From NCBI GenBank assembly GCA_009746045.1, contig RPFO01000972.1, positions 239,001 through 299,000 on the forward strand: a DNA stretch of 60,000 bases. The letters are read 5' to 3'. This DNA is from Mesostigma viride. Taxonomy: Eukaryota > Streptophyta > Mesostigmatophyceae > Mesostigmatales > Mesostigmataceae. The stretch's first letter is position 1. Each line of letters starts with the position of its first letter. This document shows, one piece after another, positions 20,797-31,591 of this stretch. The notes below the pieces were generated by a model, which worked only from the letters and a program-made list of their open reading frames with translations, had not been told where the DNA came from and ran no database searches. The position numbers and the translations under genes are program-made.

Positions 20797-21184
20797 ATCC
20801 AATGAGGCCCACCCGGTGGGCTGGAAGGGGCGCGCGTTGCACTCCGGGTGAAACAACAATAGCAGGCAAGGTAGGCCTAGCCCCCTTGGCTAGGACATCA
20901 GACATGCACGTAGACAGATAGGACAACCGGCCAGGATATTAAAAGTGATATGAAGTGAGACAACTATGCCTGGATGCATGGCGATCCATGCAACACCATG
21001 AAAGGACTCGGGTAGTGGTCTGAGAGGAAAGATCGACGCGAAGGCCGCGGGAGCCGCGTGGCTATCTCTACATAGGAATTAATTAATTAATGAATAGACA
21101 CGTGACGCGTCACGTGAGCATAAGTCCTCTACATAGGAAGACCTATATAAGCTGGCTGGGACTGGATCTAGCTGCTTCCATCGC

Positions 21185-21335
21185 CATCGCGGCTTTGCCC
21201 ACCTCCACCCATTAAATTAAACTAAATTAAATTATAACATCGAATGATTTATCTAGCACCAAATCCGAAAGAGTTAGGCGGCATGTTATAATTTAATTTA
21301 ATTTAATTTAATTTAAATCCGAAAGGCTTGCATCA
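21185..21335. repeat. Inverted pair of AT-rich LINE-like tails
   Basis: A ttaaattaaa...ttataacat block and, about 45 bp further on, its inverse (atgttataatttaatttaat...) flank a short spacer. The same ttataatttaattt tail ends the LINE copies at 36.5 and 36.7 kb, so these look like two LINE 3' tails, or one tail duplicated, left after truncation. Confidence 0.55.
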
Positions 21336-21411
21336 CTCCCCGGAAAGGAGAACTTTTGCGGATGACTGTAGGTGTAAGTTGGCGATGCCTTAGGATCCGG
21401 AGACGTCCGTC

Positions 21412-21560
21412 CTATCAAGGAGACAACCAGCGCAGGCCAGAAATCGGGAGAATCCGGACCATGGTAGCTCGAGCTCCTATAGTCAGCAAAATTGGTGCGA
21501 GAGGTCCCCAGTTCGATTCCGGCCTGGATTCATTTGCAGACCGCGTTTTTCCGCGTTTTC
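21412..21560 (+). repeat. Dispersed repeat with tRNA-like promoter boxes (SINE candidate)
   Basis: The shared family sequence begins ctatcaaggagacaaccagc and runs to gaccatggtagctcgagc. It contains an A-box-like ggtagctcgagc and, about 55 bases on, a B-box-like agttcgattcc. GAATCCGG and CCTGGATTC at the two sides could pair as an acceptor-like stem, but the T stem has two mismatches. It is therefore a tRNA-derived SINE or decayed tRNA rather than a functional tRNA gene. Confidence 0.4.
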
Positions 21561-21629
21561 CGCGGACCGGCACTGAACGCAAATGGTTTTCACCTTTGCG
21601 GCGTGCCAAATCAGAATCAAAATAACATG

Positions 21630-22012
21630 CCTCCGTTGGGAGATCATGTAGCACATATTCCTTGATGGGTGGTGGAGTGGAGAGAGCCGCGTAATCGGAC
21701 TATCCTGACGCTAATCTATCTAGTCTAGAAAAATCCTAACTACCCTACTCATCAAAACGCCTCCTCCTCTTGGGGGGAGGTGGCTTGCCCACAGGGTCGG
21801 GCGTGTGAGCCTTAACGTAACAATCTTCTGCCACCGCGTCTTGTTCTGCATGGCAGTCCAAAGAAGGGAGAGAGAGTGGATGCGGTATTCAAACTGGGCT
21901 GGGACCAGTAGGTCATCCAGCAACATCTGGACGTAGTTCGTGACATGTTTCCCTACCCTTTTGGGAATGCCCTTGGGGCCAGGCCAGGTCAGAATATGCC
22001 GCTCCACTCATC
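21630..22012 (-). mobile_element. 5'-truncated LINE fragment
   Basis: Read on the minus strand it encodes the C-terminal end of the LINE reverse-transcriptase protein (HILTWPGPKGIPKRVGKHV...), ending in LPPRGGGVLMSRVVRIFLD. The 3' UTR (gagatcatgtagcacatatt in + sense) matches the copies at 34.3-36.6 kb and 36.7-37.5 kb. Only about 380 bp remain, the usual outcome of incomplete target-primed reverse transcription. Confidence 0.8.
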
Positions 22013-22114
22013 CAGCAAGGATTATGTGATACATGATCTCCCAACAGAGTCATTGTCGTCAGAATGCAACAAACGTGAAAACGCTAGCTGCCCAAATCTG
22101 AGATTCCGCGGAAC

Positions 22115-22205
22115 ACAGAAAATAAGAAAGCCTAGAAGCTACCAGCAAGGAATCGAACATAGGACCTTTGGCATGATTTCGTGGCTGTGTGAGTCTCCTG
22201 ATCCG
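22115..22205 (-). repeat. tRNA-like B-box sequence, minus strand
   Basis: On the minus strand the sequence contains ctatgttcgattccttgctgg, a good match to the Pol III B box. An A box is not clear. It may belong to the same SINE-like class as 21412-21560. Confidence 0.3.
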
Positions 22206-22564
22206 AAGGCATCTCACTTAACGTTTAATTGAAACAGCCCAACTGCGAAAAACCTCTTTAACGGAGAGGGGTGCCAATACGTCCGATTTTGCTGAATCTA
22301 TAACAGATTACTCACCACTAGACCTAAGTGCGCAGGAGTACTACGCTCGGACCTACGCGATATTCTAGTATCTTTCGAAGTATCACCCAACGGAGTCGTG
22401 TTATTTTTAATCGCCATCGTCGGAATATGTGCTACATGATCTCCCAACGGAGTCATGTTATAATTTAATTTAATTTAACTTAATTTAAGTTAAGTTAATC
22501 GTCATCGTGAGGGCTCATACTCTGTCAGGCATTCCGATATGGGACCTTGTGTTGAAGCTAGGTT

Positions 22565-22665
22565 AGTTATCAAGGAGACACCCAGCGCAGGCCAGAAATC
22601 GGGAGAATCCGGACCATGGTAGCTCGAGCCTGCCGTTATCTTGTCCGCGTGTTCGAGTCGTTCAG
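22565..22665 (+). repeat. Second copy of the SINE-like repeat
   Basis: It repeats tatcaaggagacacccagc through gaccatggtagctcgagc, as at 21412, followed by a different body with a B-box-like gtgttcgagtc. Heads of the same family also occur at about 28444 and, more degraded, 38370. Confidence 0.4.
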
Positions 22666-23427
22666 GATGATGAATATGAATGGTGATGGAAATGTGTAGC
22701 CTTGTGCATTGAAATTATGGCTGGCTTACGTGTAGAGCGACTAGATGACCTAGACGGTGGGGCCGGAAACAGGCAAACAGCTTGCTTGATCAGGGCGTGT
22801 CTTGCTTGATCAGGGCGTGAGTTATAGGTGTCATGGTTGTCTCCTTGATAGGTTTTGTTTAGTAGGTACGTTGTTCTGCATCGAAATACACCATAGTCAT
22901 ATAGATGACGTCGGACTGCGTCCAGGAATAGTTGGCTCACTACTTCTACTAAAGTCTACAGGGGCCGGTCTAGTATAAGTGAAGTGAGACAACTATGCCC
23001 AGTATAAGTGCCCACTTGCAAGGTGGTATCCATTATTACGGGTTTGTCTGGTGGGCATGGTTAAAGTACTACTTTAAGTTTTAAGGTAGCTAGCTGATGC
23101 ATCCGCGGGGCCACATAGGTGACGCTGGACAGTGGGCAAGCCCTAAAGTGGGGCGAGGCTGCAGGCAGCGTTGAATAGACATTAAAGTCTCATGCATGAG
23201 CGCATGCAAGAGAAATCTTGAAACACAAGCACGTAAGCTCAAGTTGTGTGCCAGAATTGTCAAAATCAGGTCTCTCTAAATCCATCAGCCACGCCATACC
23301 GCCATGCATGATCTCAGACATGCTCATGAGATTGTAGAGCAGAAGCGCCGTGAGATCTGTGGTGGAAGCACTTCCCGCTCACGCATAAGCGAGACAACCA
23401 CTGTTTAAGTATGCATCGGAGAATTGG
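22666..23427. other. Intergenic region downstream of OPR-like gene 2
   Basis: No gene is recognisable. A 20-bp direct duplication (ttgatcagggcgtg...) lies at about 22785-22820. The motif gaagtgagacaactatgcc at about 22980 also occurs at about 20951. There is no trace of the RAP domain missing from OPR-like gene 2. Confidence 0.45.
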
Positions 23428-24825
23428 TTATTGAGGTAGATAACGTGCCAGCCCCATTGCTTCATAATCGCGCCGCAGCACGTGCTTTGGATAGGTCGAC
23501 CCCGTTAGCCGATAGAGATCGAGGATCCGCGCTGCATCCCTCATCCCTTCCATAGGCGCGGTCTTGACACTTCTCGCACGCTGCACATATTGCTCGGAGA
23601 CCGCATTCTGCTTTCGGCCCCCGATAACGAGTGCCCATAATGCATTAACTACATCACGGATGCCAAAGGCCTTAACCCCCCCCTTGCAATACTCCGCCTC
23701 AAACGCCGCGTACACCTCGTCGCTGCCCCACCCGACACTTGCGAACGAGTTGAGGCAGTATGACACTTCTTGGGCGCTGAAGCCCCTGAAACCGCGGTCC
23801 AGGATATATTTCTCTGCCGCCTTGTACATCCCCCTGCAGGTTAACCTGCCGTGGTACCCTGTGGCTTGGTATGCGTACAGCAGCCGCGACAAGTCCCGGG
23901 GCTTGAACGTATCAAGGCCCCTGGTTGCCAGCTCGTTGACGACCACCTCAAGAAGTTTGACGTCCACAACGTAGGCGATCTCGACGAATGCGCACAGAGT
24001 ATTGGCAATGTCCCGTGCGGTGAAATGGGCCAGGCCACGGGAAAGAACTTCTGTCGTTATGGCCGTGGATGCAGGTGTCGATATGGCCGGTATGCCAGCA
24101 TAAGGATTGGTGACCTTGGCACGCTGCACCTTGCCGAACCCGAATAGGATGTAAGGGATGTCATGGAGTGGGAATTCTGGTAGCCGCCTAAGGATCACCT
24201 GCTCGAGCAGATCTGATCCCTGTAGCGCGTCACCGCCAACCTTGGACACGCTGAAGACAAGGTCAGTGAGCTGGCGCGGGCTGAAAGCAACAGGCCGTTC
24301 CTGGAGCTCGGCCCAGATATCCTCCAATAGAGCGATAGAGATGGGTTTATTGGCAACGTCGGAGGGTTGGCGCGATACCTTTGCGAGGCGAACGAAGGCG
24401 GTGACCATGTTGGCGGTTGCTAGTGGAATGCCTCGCTGTCGTGCATGGTCTAGGATGTGGAGGACACTGTCCGAGTCCTCACAGTCAACGAGCAGCTTAT
24501 CCAGCTGGCGCTGTTCAGGCGTTGACGCCTCGCCACTAGAATTTGAATCGCCAGCTGTCAGCTCGGAATCGTCCCGACGTGCCGCGGTGGTGGGCACTAC
24601 ATCCCGCCGGGTTTTCACGTTGGCTTCTAGCGGGCATCGCGAGCCGCCATGGTTGTGCATGCCCGGCAGCCGGGCTTTCTGAGAGTCCTCGGAATACGGG
24701 CGAACACACTTGTTAGGCAACCCGTCCTGGCGTAGGCGATTTATCAACGCGGAAGGAAAACTTGACGGAAATTGATGGAAGGACAGCGTGCAAACAGATG
24801 GCATGGCTACATTTGCCGACAGCAT
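23428..24825 (-). CDS. OPR-like repeat protein lacking the RAP domain (paralogue 2)
   Basis: Intronless; 465 aa from the Met at 24825. That start is preferred over the in-frame ATG at 24858 because MLSANVAMPSVC aligns with the N termini of paralogues 1 and 3. The shared module EQRQLDKLL...DSDSVLHILDHARQRGIPLATANMVTA is present, followed by degenerate 38-residue repeats (IPYILFGFGKVQ, NTLCAFVEIAY, NALWALVIGGR). The protein stops after GLARYLPQ, before the point where paralogues 1, 3 and 4 carry the RAP domain. Several repeats have lost the WAFA signature. It may be a decaying duplicate or an organelle RNA-binding protein that works without RAP. It lies head to head with paralogue 3, about 1 kb away. 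Confidence 0.75.
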   Translation of the reverse strand: MLSANVAMPSVCTLSFHQFPSSFPSALINRLRQDGLPNKCVRPYSEDSQKARLPGMHNHGGSRCPLEANVKTRRDVVPTTAARRDDSELTAGDSNSSGEASTPEQRQLDKLLVDCEDSDSVLHILDHARQRGIPLATANMVTAFVRLAKVSRQPSDVANKPISIALLEDIWAELQERPVAFSPRQLTDLVFSVSKVGGDALQGSDLLEQVILRRLPEFPLHDIPYILFGFGKVQRAKVTNPYAGIPAISTPASTAITTEVLSRGLAHFTARDIANTLCAFVEIAYVVDVKLLEVVVNELATRGLDTFKPRDLSRLLYAYQATGYHGRLTCRGMYKAAEKYILDRGFRGFSAQEVSYCLNSFASVGWGSDEVYAAFEAEYCKGGVKAFGIRDVVNALWALVIGGRKQNAVSEQYVQRARSVKTAPMEGMRDAARILDLYRLTGSTYPKHVLRRDYEAMGLARYLPQ

Positions 24826-25869
24826 GGTGGGCTGCGCCTCGTAGGTTTCTCTGCCCAACCGACAGGCGACAGTAATGTTTCAGCGGATGTTCGAACGTTA
24901 TTTGCGCGGGCCCGGGCAAAAGCATGCACTATCAACGCGCTGATTAGTGATTACAGTAGGGTTTGGGGGGGGATCTGTCTTGTCACTCAGGTTTCACTTC
25001 TTATTTTCTGTCATGAATATTTTCTTTACAGACTTGCACTTATTCATTCTGTAATGACTGCTCTTCCTGCTGTCTTGAAAATTTCGCTGCCTTCCCAGTT
25101 CCCAGTTCCCACGCGCTCTGTAGGCTAGTTAGGTTGGATAGTTGGATCCCACGCCGCACATGGGGTCATGACTCATGACTCATGGGCAGCAGAAAGTCTT
25201 TAGGAGCAGAGGGCGAGGGCTCTGTTGTTGTTGTTGTTGACTTGTTGTTGTTGTTGTGTCCCACGCCGCACAGCACGCTGGACCAGCCGTTGGATCCATC
25301 CTGGTAACCCTGTCGGTACGCCGGCGCGGGATTACACTCAACTCAACTCAACGCTGCACATGAACACTTGAGCAGAGAGCGCTCTGTCCGCGCAAAGTCA
25401 TGCACAGGCTTCCTTGGCCCTGGGCCCTGAGAAGTTGCCAAGTGGAATACCGTCCCCATCAGTCGCCAGTCGCCACCTGTCCTGTCGTCCTTGTTCCTAG
25501 ACGTACAGTATCGGGGGCTCACCAGTCACCGTGACTTTTACAGGACAAGTTTCGCGCGTAAAATCCAAGTTTTGCACAGGCGACAGCACAGGGGTGCTGC
25601 AACGTTCAATGCCCGTTATAAGCCTGCCTGCCTTCCTGCTGCCTTGTCTTTTTCGCACGTCAACGTCCTACACAGGCGATATAACATACAGTTGAGGGAA
25701 ACAGTGAAATGACAGGTTATATCGTAGAATTTGCGACGACAGTGCATAAATTGGCTAGCCCAGTGCAGATTTCGTCCGCGTTCCTGGAAATTCAAGCGTC
25801 ATTGCAGCGTGAATGCATGTGGTCGCCTACCCGCGGTAGGCGCTACACGGTAAGATTCACGAGCTCAGT
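24826..25869. promoter_or_regulatory. Bidirectional promoter region between OPR-like genes 2 and 3
   Basis: This 1,044-bp spacer separates two divergent paralogues. It contains a short (gtt)n run near 25222, a catgactcatgactcatg triplet near 25167 and a duplicated ccacgccgcaca motif (25148 and 25261). No TATA box can be assigned with confidence, and no further gene is seen. Confidence 0.4.
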
Positions 25870-27606
25870 ATGGCATCGGCAAAACTGCACATGTCGTCCG
25901 TATGCATGCTCCCGCGACATCCGATTCTACCAACCTGCTCTTCCGCGGTAAGGTCGACTATGCCAAGTCTTGCTATCAATACTACGTGCGCTCGCCCGTT
26001 GTCCGAGATTCTCCGGAAAGCCCTCCCGCATGGCCAGCACCGTGATGGAGAGTCGCGGTCCACCTCATTACGCACCAGCGGTCGCGCATACCCCCGGCGG
26101 GATTCCGGGTTCGCCACCACGGCGCGTCGAGAAGAGGCCGAGTTGGCAGCCGGCGATGTGTGGGACGCGCCGCTCAACCCCAAACAGCTGGACTTGTTGC
26201 TTCATGACACGTACGACTCAGACCGCGTGCTTCACGTGCTGGACCGGGCACAGGAGCAACGGGTTCCTTTGACGACCATGAGCATGGTCACGGCCGCTGC
26301 GCGCCTCGCCAAAGGGTCTCGCCGATGTTCCGACGTGGCTACCAATCCCCTCTGCGTTGCGCTATTGGACGACATCTGGGCCGAGCTAAAGCAACGGCCA
26401 AATGCGTTCAGCCCCCACCAGCTCACCGACCTGCTGTTCAGCCTGTCCAAGATCAGCGGTGCCACCTGGCAGGGGCTGGGCCATCTCGAGCAGGAGATTC
26501 TCCGGCGGCTGCCAGAATTGGCATCCCACGACATTGCGGACGTCCTGTGGGGGTTTGCCAAGGCGGAGCGGGGGAGGGATTCTTATGCTGCCGTATCGAT
26601 GGCCCTCGTTTCCCGTGGCTTCGCGGGCTTCAGTGCGCATGACATGGCGGACACCGTGTGGGCGTTTGCGACTGCGGGGCAGTTGGGCACGCAGATGTAT
26701 CGGGCTGTGAACGCTGAGCTGGCGGCCAGGGGTCTGAAGTCCTTCACGCCCCCGGAGCTGTCGCTGCTGCTATACGCATACGCAATCGCTGGGTACAACG
26801 GCGGGCTGGGCGGCGAGGGGGTCTACGATATGGCAGAGATGTTTATTCTGGACCGTGGGCTGGGTGATTTTAGCGCGCACGACGTGTGCAACTGCCTGTG
26901 GGCGTTCACGTGTGCAGGCCGGGGCAGCACGGCCCTCTATGCTGCCATCGAGGGCGAGTTTGTGGGCCGAGGGGTCAAAGCATTCGGCGTCTGTAACGTT
27001 GCCCATGCGCTGTGGGCACTTGCTGCCAACGGCCGCGATCCCAACAAGGCGACGCGGGCCATGGTACGCGAATGTGCCCGGAGCCTCGACAGCATGCCAC
27101 TTGGCGTGCTCATGTCGCTCAAGAGCTACATACAGGCGTACGTGTTCCTCTACGTCGGCGAGTACGACCTCGACCCGGCCTACGACGCTATTTATAGATC
27201 GGCGCGCTCGTGGACGTGGCCGCACACGTTCCCCAAAGTGTTCTCCCCGATTCACGCCGAGGTGTCCGGCATCCTCAAGGGCATGGGGGTGGCTCATCAG
27301 GATTTCGGGTTCTCGTTTGACGACGTCGCGTATGCCAACATACACATAGGGTATCGTGGTGGTGGTTGCAGTGGCAGTGGCAGCGGCGTCACTGTGGTGG
27401 AGCTTGGTGGCGCCTTTCCCCAGTACAGGGATTCCCAGGTGCTGCGCACATCGGTGGAGTTTAAGCGGCGGTACTACGCTCGGTACAGGTGGCAGGTCGT
27501 GTCCATCCCTTTCTATGAGTGGGAGGCAGCGGGCACGCGAGCGGGCAAGGAGAAGTACTTGCGAGAGAAGCTGGGGGAGTGTGGGATGGATATTGCAGGC
27601 AGCTGA
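25870..27606 (+). CDS. OPR-like repeat protein with divergent RAP domain (paralogue 3)
   Basis: Intronless; 578 aa. The N terminus (MASAKLHMSSVCMLPRH) parallels paralogue 1 and is a likely organelle targeting sequence. The conserved module LLLHDTYDSDRVLHVLDRAQEQ is followed by repeats marked DVLWGFAKAE, DTVWAFATAG, NCLWAFTCAG and HALWALAANG. The C-terminal RAP-like region keeps SVEFKRRYYARYRWQVVSIP, FYEW and EKYLREKLGECG. Its core, however, reads VVELGGAFPQYR where paralogue 4 has VEVDGPCHFRR, and a Gly/Ser-rich insertion (GGGCSGSGSG) precedes it. The role is inferred from the family: binding and processing of organelle transcripts. A TGTAA signal occurs at 27843. Nucleotide similarity with paralogue 1 is evident across most of the coding region. 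Confidence 0.86.
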   Translation: MASAKLHMSSVCMLPRHPILPTCSSAVRSTMPSLAINTTCARPLSEILRKALPHGQHRDGESRSTSLRTSGRAYPRRDSGFATTARREEAELAAGDVWDAPLNPKQLDLLLHDTYDSDRVLHVLDRAQEQRVPLTTMSMVTAAARLAKGSRRCSDVATNPLCVALLDDIWAELKQRPNAFSPHQLTDLLFSLSKISGATWQGLGHLEQEILRRLPELASHDIADVLWGFAKAERGRDSYAAVSMALVSRGFAGFSAHDMADTVWAFATAGQLGTQMYRAVNAELAARGLKSFTPPELSLLLYAYAIAGYNGGLGGEGVYDMAEMFILDRGLGDFSAHDVCNCLWAFTCAGRGSTALYAAIEGEFVGRGVKAFGVCNVAHALWALAANGRDPNKATRAMVRECARSLDSMPLGVLMSLKSYIQAYVFLYVGEYDLDPAYDAIYRSARSWTWPHTFPKVFSPIHAEVSGILKGMGVAHQDFGFSFDDVAYANIHIGYRGGGCSGSGSGVTVVELGGAFPQYRDSQVLRTSVEFKRRYYARYRWQVVSIPFYEWEAAGTRAGKEKYLREKLGECGMDIAGS

Positions 27607-28528
27607 GGGCCAAGTGCTGTCTTTTGCATCCCAGTACTAGCGAAGAAACTAGAATGCCGAGGGCGGGATACATAGGGCAGGTTGACTCAGAGCCATTTCA
27701 TTTTCTACAGGACTTCATTTTATACAGTCATTTTGTACAGTCACATTCTACAGTCATTTTCTACAGTCATTTGGTACGGTTGGATAGTTTTGGCATTCAT
27801 TCGGTCATGTAGGTCAATTCATGCCGGTGAAACATTAGAAATTGTAAATATCAAGTGCATGATCTCGAAAATGATTCATGTGTAGCAATGACCCTCCGAT
27901 CAATCCCCTTTCTACCAGGCAAAACGCCTGGATGAATTTACAAAGGAAATCACACCAAATTTACCAAGACGTGGCACATGTCCCTGGGATGGAAACCCAC
28001 GTGCATCTATAAGTTGCAGGGTTCCCACGGCCTGCCCGAATCACGGGACAAGGCAGCTCCCCACCAGTGCTCCGCACCTTCAGCGATATATCAACATCGC
28101 CGCCAGAGCTAGGTTCCTCTCTCGCCACAAGAAGCTGCAGAAATCCCCGTTGTTGGTATAAGTCGCTTGATGATGACTTGAAGCCTAGGCTCGGCAGTGC
28201 ATGAAGCAACGCCGCGACCGGTGGCCTGACTACATCCGCCAACAGACCTCGATCCAGCGAGCAGCCTAATTAATTGCGATCGATACTGGCGAGCTGGAGG
28301 GGACCTCTATTATTTAATTAAATAATTACGTGCACCCGTTAATTCAGGAGTCACGGAATATTAACTCGAGTTAAGCCACTGAGGTATATCAGTCCAGCTA
28401 GGGCAGTGGGCAGACGCGTGTGCATTGGATCCAAACCCCCCGGCCTATCAAGGAGACAACCAGCGCAGGCCAGAAAGACCCCCCTATAGTTGCTCGCCCC
28501 CCCTATAGTGGTTAGCACATATCTCCCT
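27607..28528. other. Intergenic region, OPR-like gene 3 to ORF1-only element A
   Basis: It contains a short array of tacagtcattt units (27722-27775), the probable 3' UTR of paralogue 3, and at about 28444 the head of the dispersed tatcaaggagacaacc repeat. No gene is seen. Confidence 0.45.
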
Positions 28529-30548
28529 GCCACGAGCCACGAGCCGGTAGCCATGGCTGACGGCCGAGCTCATAACTTTCACGTTTGAGCACCGAATTCA
28601 CTCGTGAATATCACAATCGCTTCGTCTTTCTAAGACGTGCGCACATGCTGATATAATTTTTCGACGCTATTACGCAATACATGACGAGCAAACGCTCCTC
28701 GACGCAACGCAGCCTGGCGGCTGCGCTCGGCAATGAAAATACGTCTGCAGCTCCGGCTGCAGCTTCGCCCTCAGGTCCGGCAGGCAGCGGTGACACTAGT
28801 CGCGCACTGGTGGTCGCCCAGCACCCTCCCGGGCTTCCTGCCTCGCCTTCAGCCTCGCCCGAGCCCAAACGCAGCCAAGCCGCCCAACCGAACCTAGCTG
28901 ACCAGTCTGAGTACGACTTTGACGTTGACGAGTTATTTTCCACCTTCGACGTCAACAGATCGCCCGGCTATTTCCGACAGGCCACACATCCGGAGCTCCT
29001 GTTTTATGGGTCGTATGCCTCCCTTCTTGACCTGTGCCAGCGCCTCCAACGCCACAAATGCTTCCGCAGCCAGTCTGACGACTAGTTTCAGCTCCGCTCG
29101 GCTGACCTGTCTGGCTGGTCGCGACCGCGCCTTCAGCTTGCCGCCCTCTTTTCCATCCTTCAACGCTGTTCCGGCCGCGGACCTCTGGCAACCCGTCCCC
29201 TTGACCGAATTCACCCTCCTCCACCACCTCTCACGAGCACGTGACGCCCCTCGCTCACTGCCGAAGTGCAAGCTGTGGGTCGCAAGCTGGCTGCTGAGCT
29301 CCCCACCATCCCCACCGCCACCGCCACCCAACTCGCCTCCACCCCCCCCCCCTCCGCCTCCGTCGACTCCATCATGCACCGCCCAGCTCCGCGACATTGA
29401 CCAGCGCCTTAAGGACAATGCAATTGCCATCACGGTCCTGCAAAACACCGCAGGCCTCACCGCCCAGGCGGTGAAGGACATTGCCGCCAAGCCAGCCCCA
29501 GCTGGCCTGGCTGGCGATGCTCCTCCCATCCCGACCTGGGCAGACATGCTTAAGCAGCACGCAACCTTCACCACCTCCGCCGTCGCAGCACAGCTCAAGC
29601 AAGTGAAGCAACAGAAGCTTGACCTCCGCGAGGAGGCCGAGCTCGCCGAGCGCAGCCTCAACGTCATCGTCAAGAACTTCGACATGGAGGAAGGTGAGAA
29701 TTCCGAGAAGCTTGCACATGCGTTTGAGAGCAAAATCCTTGCACGCATCGGGGCCTTCTTGGTGAGATTCAGCTGGCCGCCCATCGCCTTCCCCGCGCGC
29801 GGGGTAAGGCAGGGGCGCCCCCGCTTCTTCTCATCTTTAAGAGCCCATCGGACAAGATTTCGTTTCTCAGACGCCGCAATTGCGGCTCGAGAACACTCCC
29901 TTCACCGTGGACGACGACTTGCATGACCCTGGCGCAGCAACAACGGCGACGAGACCTATGGCCGACCTACCTCCAGCTCCGGCAGACCAAGGCGGGCCAG
30001 CCGGTGTACTGGAAGTGGGCGGCCATCTACGTCGGCCACAAGCCCTGGCACGCGACCCTCGCGACCACCGCGGCCCCAGCGACTCCAGACGCCCCAGCTT
30101 AGTAGGGGAATACAGCAGCAGTAGTGTAGAATAGGTAGACCGTGGCCTAGTTGTACAGCCCGCCTCCTTAATTAGTACAGGCACTATACCAGCTGATGCC
30201 TAGCATTTCTAGTCATGTACATGTGTGCCTATGATGTGCCGCACTCCAGATGATGCCTAGCTTTATTTCATTATGCAGTGCCCATGCAGGGAGTAACTCT
30301 CTGCTGAGACGCCATGCCCTAGTAGCTTTTGTATAGCCATGCTGATCTTCCCCCCCTATGACGGGCTCCCCTTAGCTGGGTGTTGCCCGAGACTCCGGGG
30401 CCGGGGTGCAGGTGCCCCTGGTGCACCTAGAGCAAGGGTCGTTTACATTGCCACCCTTGCAGGAAGTAGCTTAATTAGAATGTATTACTGTAGGCCATTT
30501 GCCCCTTCTCTGGGCTATGTGCTACATATACTCCCAACGGAGTCATGT
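28529..30548 (+). mobile_element. ORF1-only LINE-like element, copy A
   Basis: It starts near gccacgagccacgag and ends near tcccaacggagtcatg. Both ends and most of the body match copy B, which starts 15 bp further on. It carries a broken ORF1-type gene and no endonuclease or reverse transcriptase. The 3' end (tatgtgctacata...ctcccaacggagtcatg) closely matches the 3' end of the reverse-transcriptase LINE at 34308-36579. The simplest reading is a non-autonomous element copied by that LINE's machinery. Confidence 0.65.
28681..30103 (+). pseudogene. LINE ORF1-type protein, frameshifted (copy A)
   Basis: The first frame (28681-29085) gives 134 residues starting MTSKRSSTQRSL and ending in a stop. 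The sequence continues in another frame from about 29090 to 29760 with a Pro-rich linker, then DIAAKPAPAGLAGDAP, a likely coiled coil (AAQLKQVKQQKLDLREEAEL), and RSLNVIVKNFDMEEGEN. That last segment resembles the start of the RRM-like domain of L1 ORF1 proteins. A further shift is needed for the C-terminal part (TIDDDL / QQQRR / LWPTY type sequence), which ends near 30103. ORF1 proteins are nucleic-acid chaperones that coat LINE RNA. At least two frameshifts make this copy dead. Copy B supports the intended frames. Confidence 0.65.
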
Positions 30549-31591
30549 CCCTAAACGCAATAGGCCACGAGCCACGAGGTAGCCATGGCTGACGGCGGAG
30601 CTCATAACTTTCACGTTTGAGCACCAAATTTAGTCGTGAATATCACAATCGCTTCGTCTTTCTAAGACGCACATGCTGATATAATTTTCCGACGCTATTA
30701 CGCAATATACGATGAGCAAACGCCCATCGACGCAACGCAGCCTGACGGCTGCGCTCGGCAATGAAAATACGTCTGCAGCTCCGGCTGCAGCTAGCTTCGC
30801 CATCAGGGCCGGAAGGCAGTGGTGACACTAGTCGCGCACTGGTGGTCGCCCAGAACCCTCCCGGGCTTTCCTCGCCCTCTGCATCGCCTGACCCAAAGCG
30901 CAGTCGCCCAGGCGAACCTGGCTGGTCTGAGCGTGATTTTGACGTTGATAGGCTCTTTATACCACCTTCGACGCCAACAGGCCTGCCTTTTTCGACATGC
31001 CACCCATCAAGATACTGGAGCTCGTGTTTAACGGGTCACACGCCTCACTGCTGGCCCTGTGCCAGCAACTCCATTTCAACACCCAGTTTTTCCGCAACGG
31101 AGCTGACGGCCGGTATTCCCACCGCGTATCAGACTCGTCGACCAACCTGGCCGGCTGGTCTCGCCCCCGCCTTCAGCTCGCAGCTCTCTTTATACCCTCA
31201 CTAAGCGCTCGGCCGAGGACCTTCTGCACCCCGCCCCCATTACCGAATCCACCTTCGTCCAGTGACCACCTCCACGCCGCCCTCTCACAGCACGTGACGC
31301 CCATTGCTGCAGATGTGGCGGCAATTGGAGGCACGCTCAGTGGCTGCTAAGCTCCCCACCATCCCCACCGCCACCGCCGCCGTGCTCCTCGCCCCCCCCC
31401 CCCCCCCCCCCTCCGCCTCCACCGACTCCATCACCGCCCAGCTCCGCGACATCGACCAGCGTCGAGGTCCAACACCATCGCTATCGAGGTTCTGCAGAAC
31501 ACCGCAGGCCTCATGCACCGCCCAGGCGGTGAAGGACATTGCCGCCAAGCCAGCCCCGGCTGGCCTGGCCGGCGATGCTCCTTGTCCCAAT

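Larger units (their letters stand above)
15387..20797 (+). mobile_element. Candidate RAG1/Transib-like DNA transposon, about 5.4 kb
   Basis: An imperfect inverted repeat of about 45 bp brackets the unit (15387-15432 and 20744-20796). Inside lie an ORF with a zinc ribbon (15861-17039), a short coiled-coil ORF (17048-17239), an internal block of direct repeats (17330-17860) and the transposase-like gene (18148-20007), all on the + strand. The repeats share CACATCACCTAAAA, then GG-CCTT and GTTACATG at matching spacing. A terminus starting with CAC is what Transib elements and RAG recombination signals use. If the ends are set at that CAC, the flanking 5-mers are GAACA and GGACG, not a clean target duplication, so the exact ends are unproven. 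The rest is inference from gene content and the bracketing repeats. An alternative is a domesticated gene beside unrelated repeats. Confidence 0.6.

Noticed and set aside
21440-21545. Functional tRNA gene
   Set aside because: The acceptor-like stem pairs, but the T stem has two mismatches, no normal D arm can be placed, and the sequence is part of a dispersed repeat.
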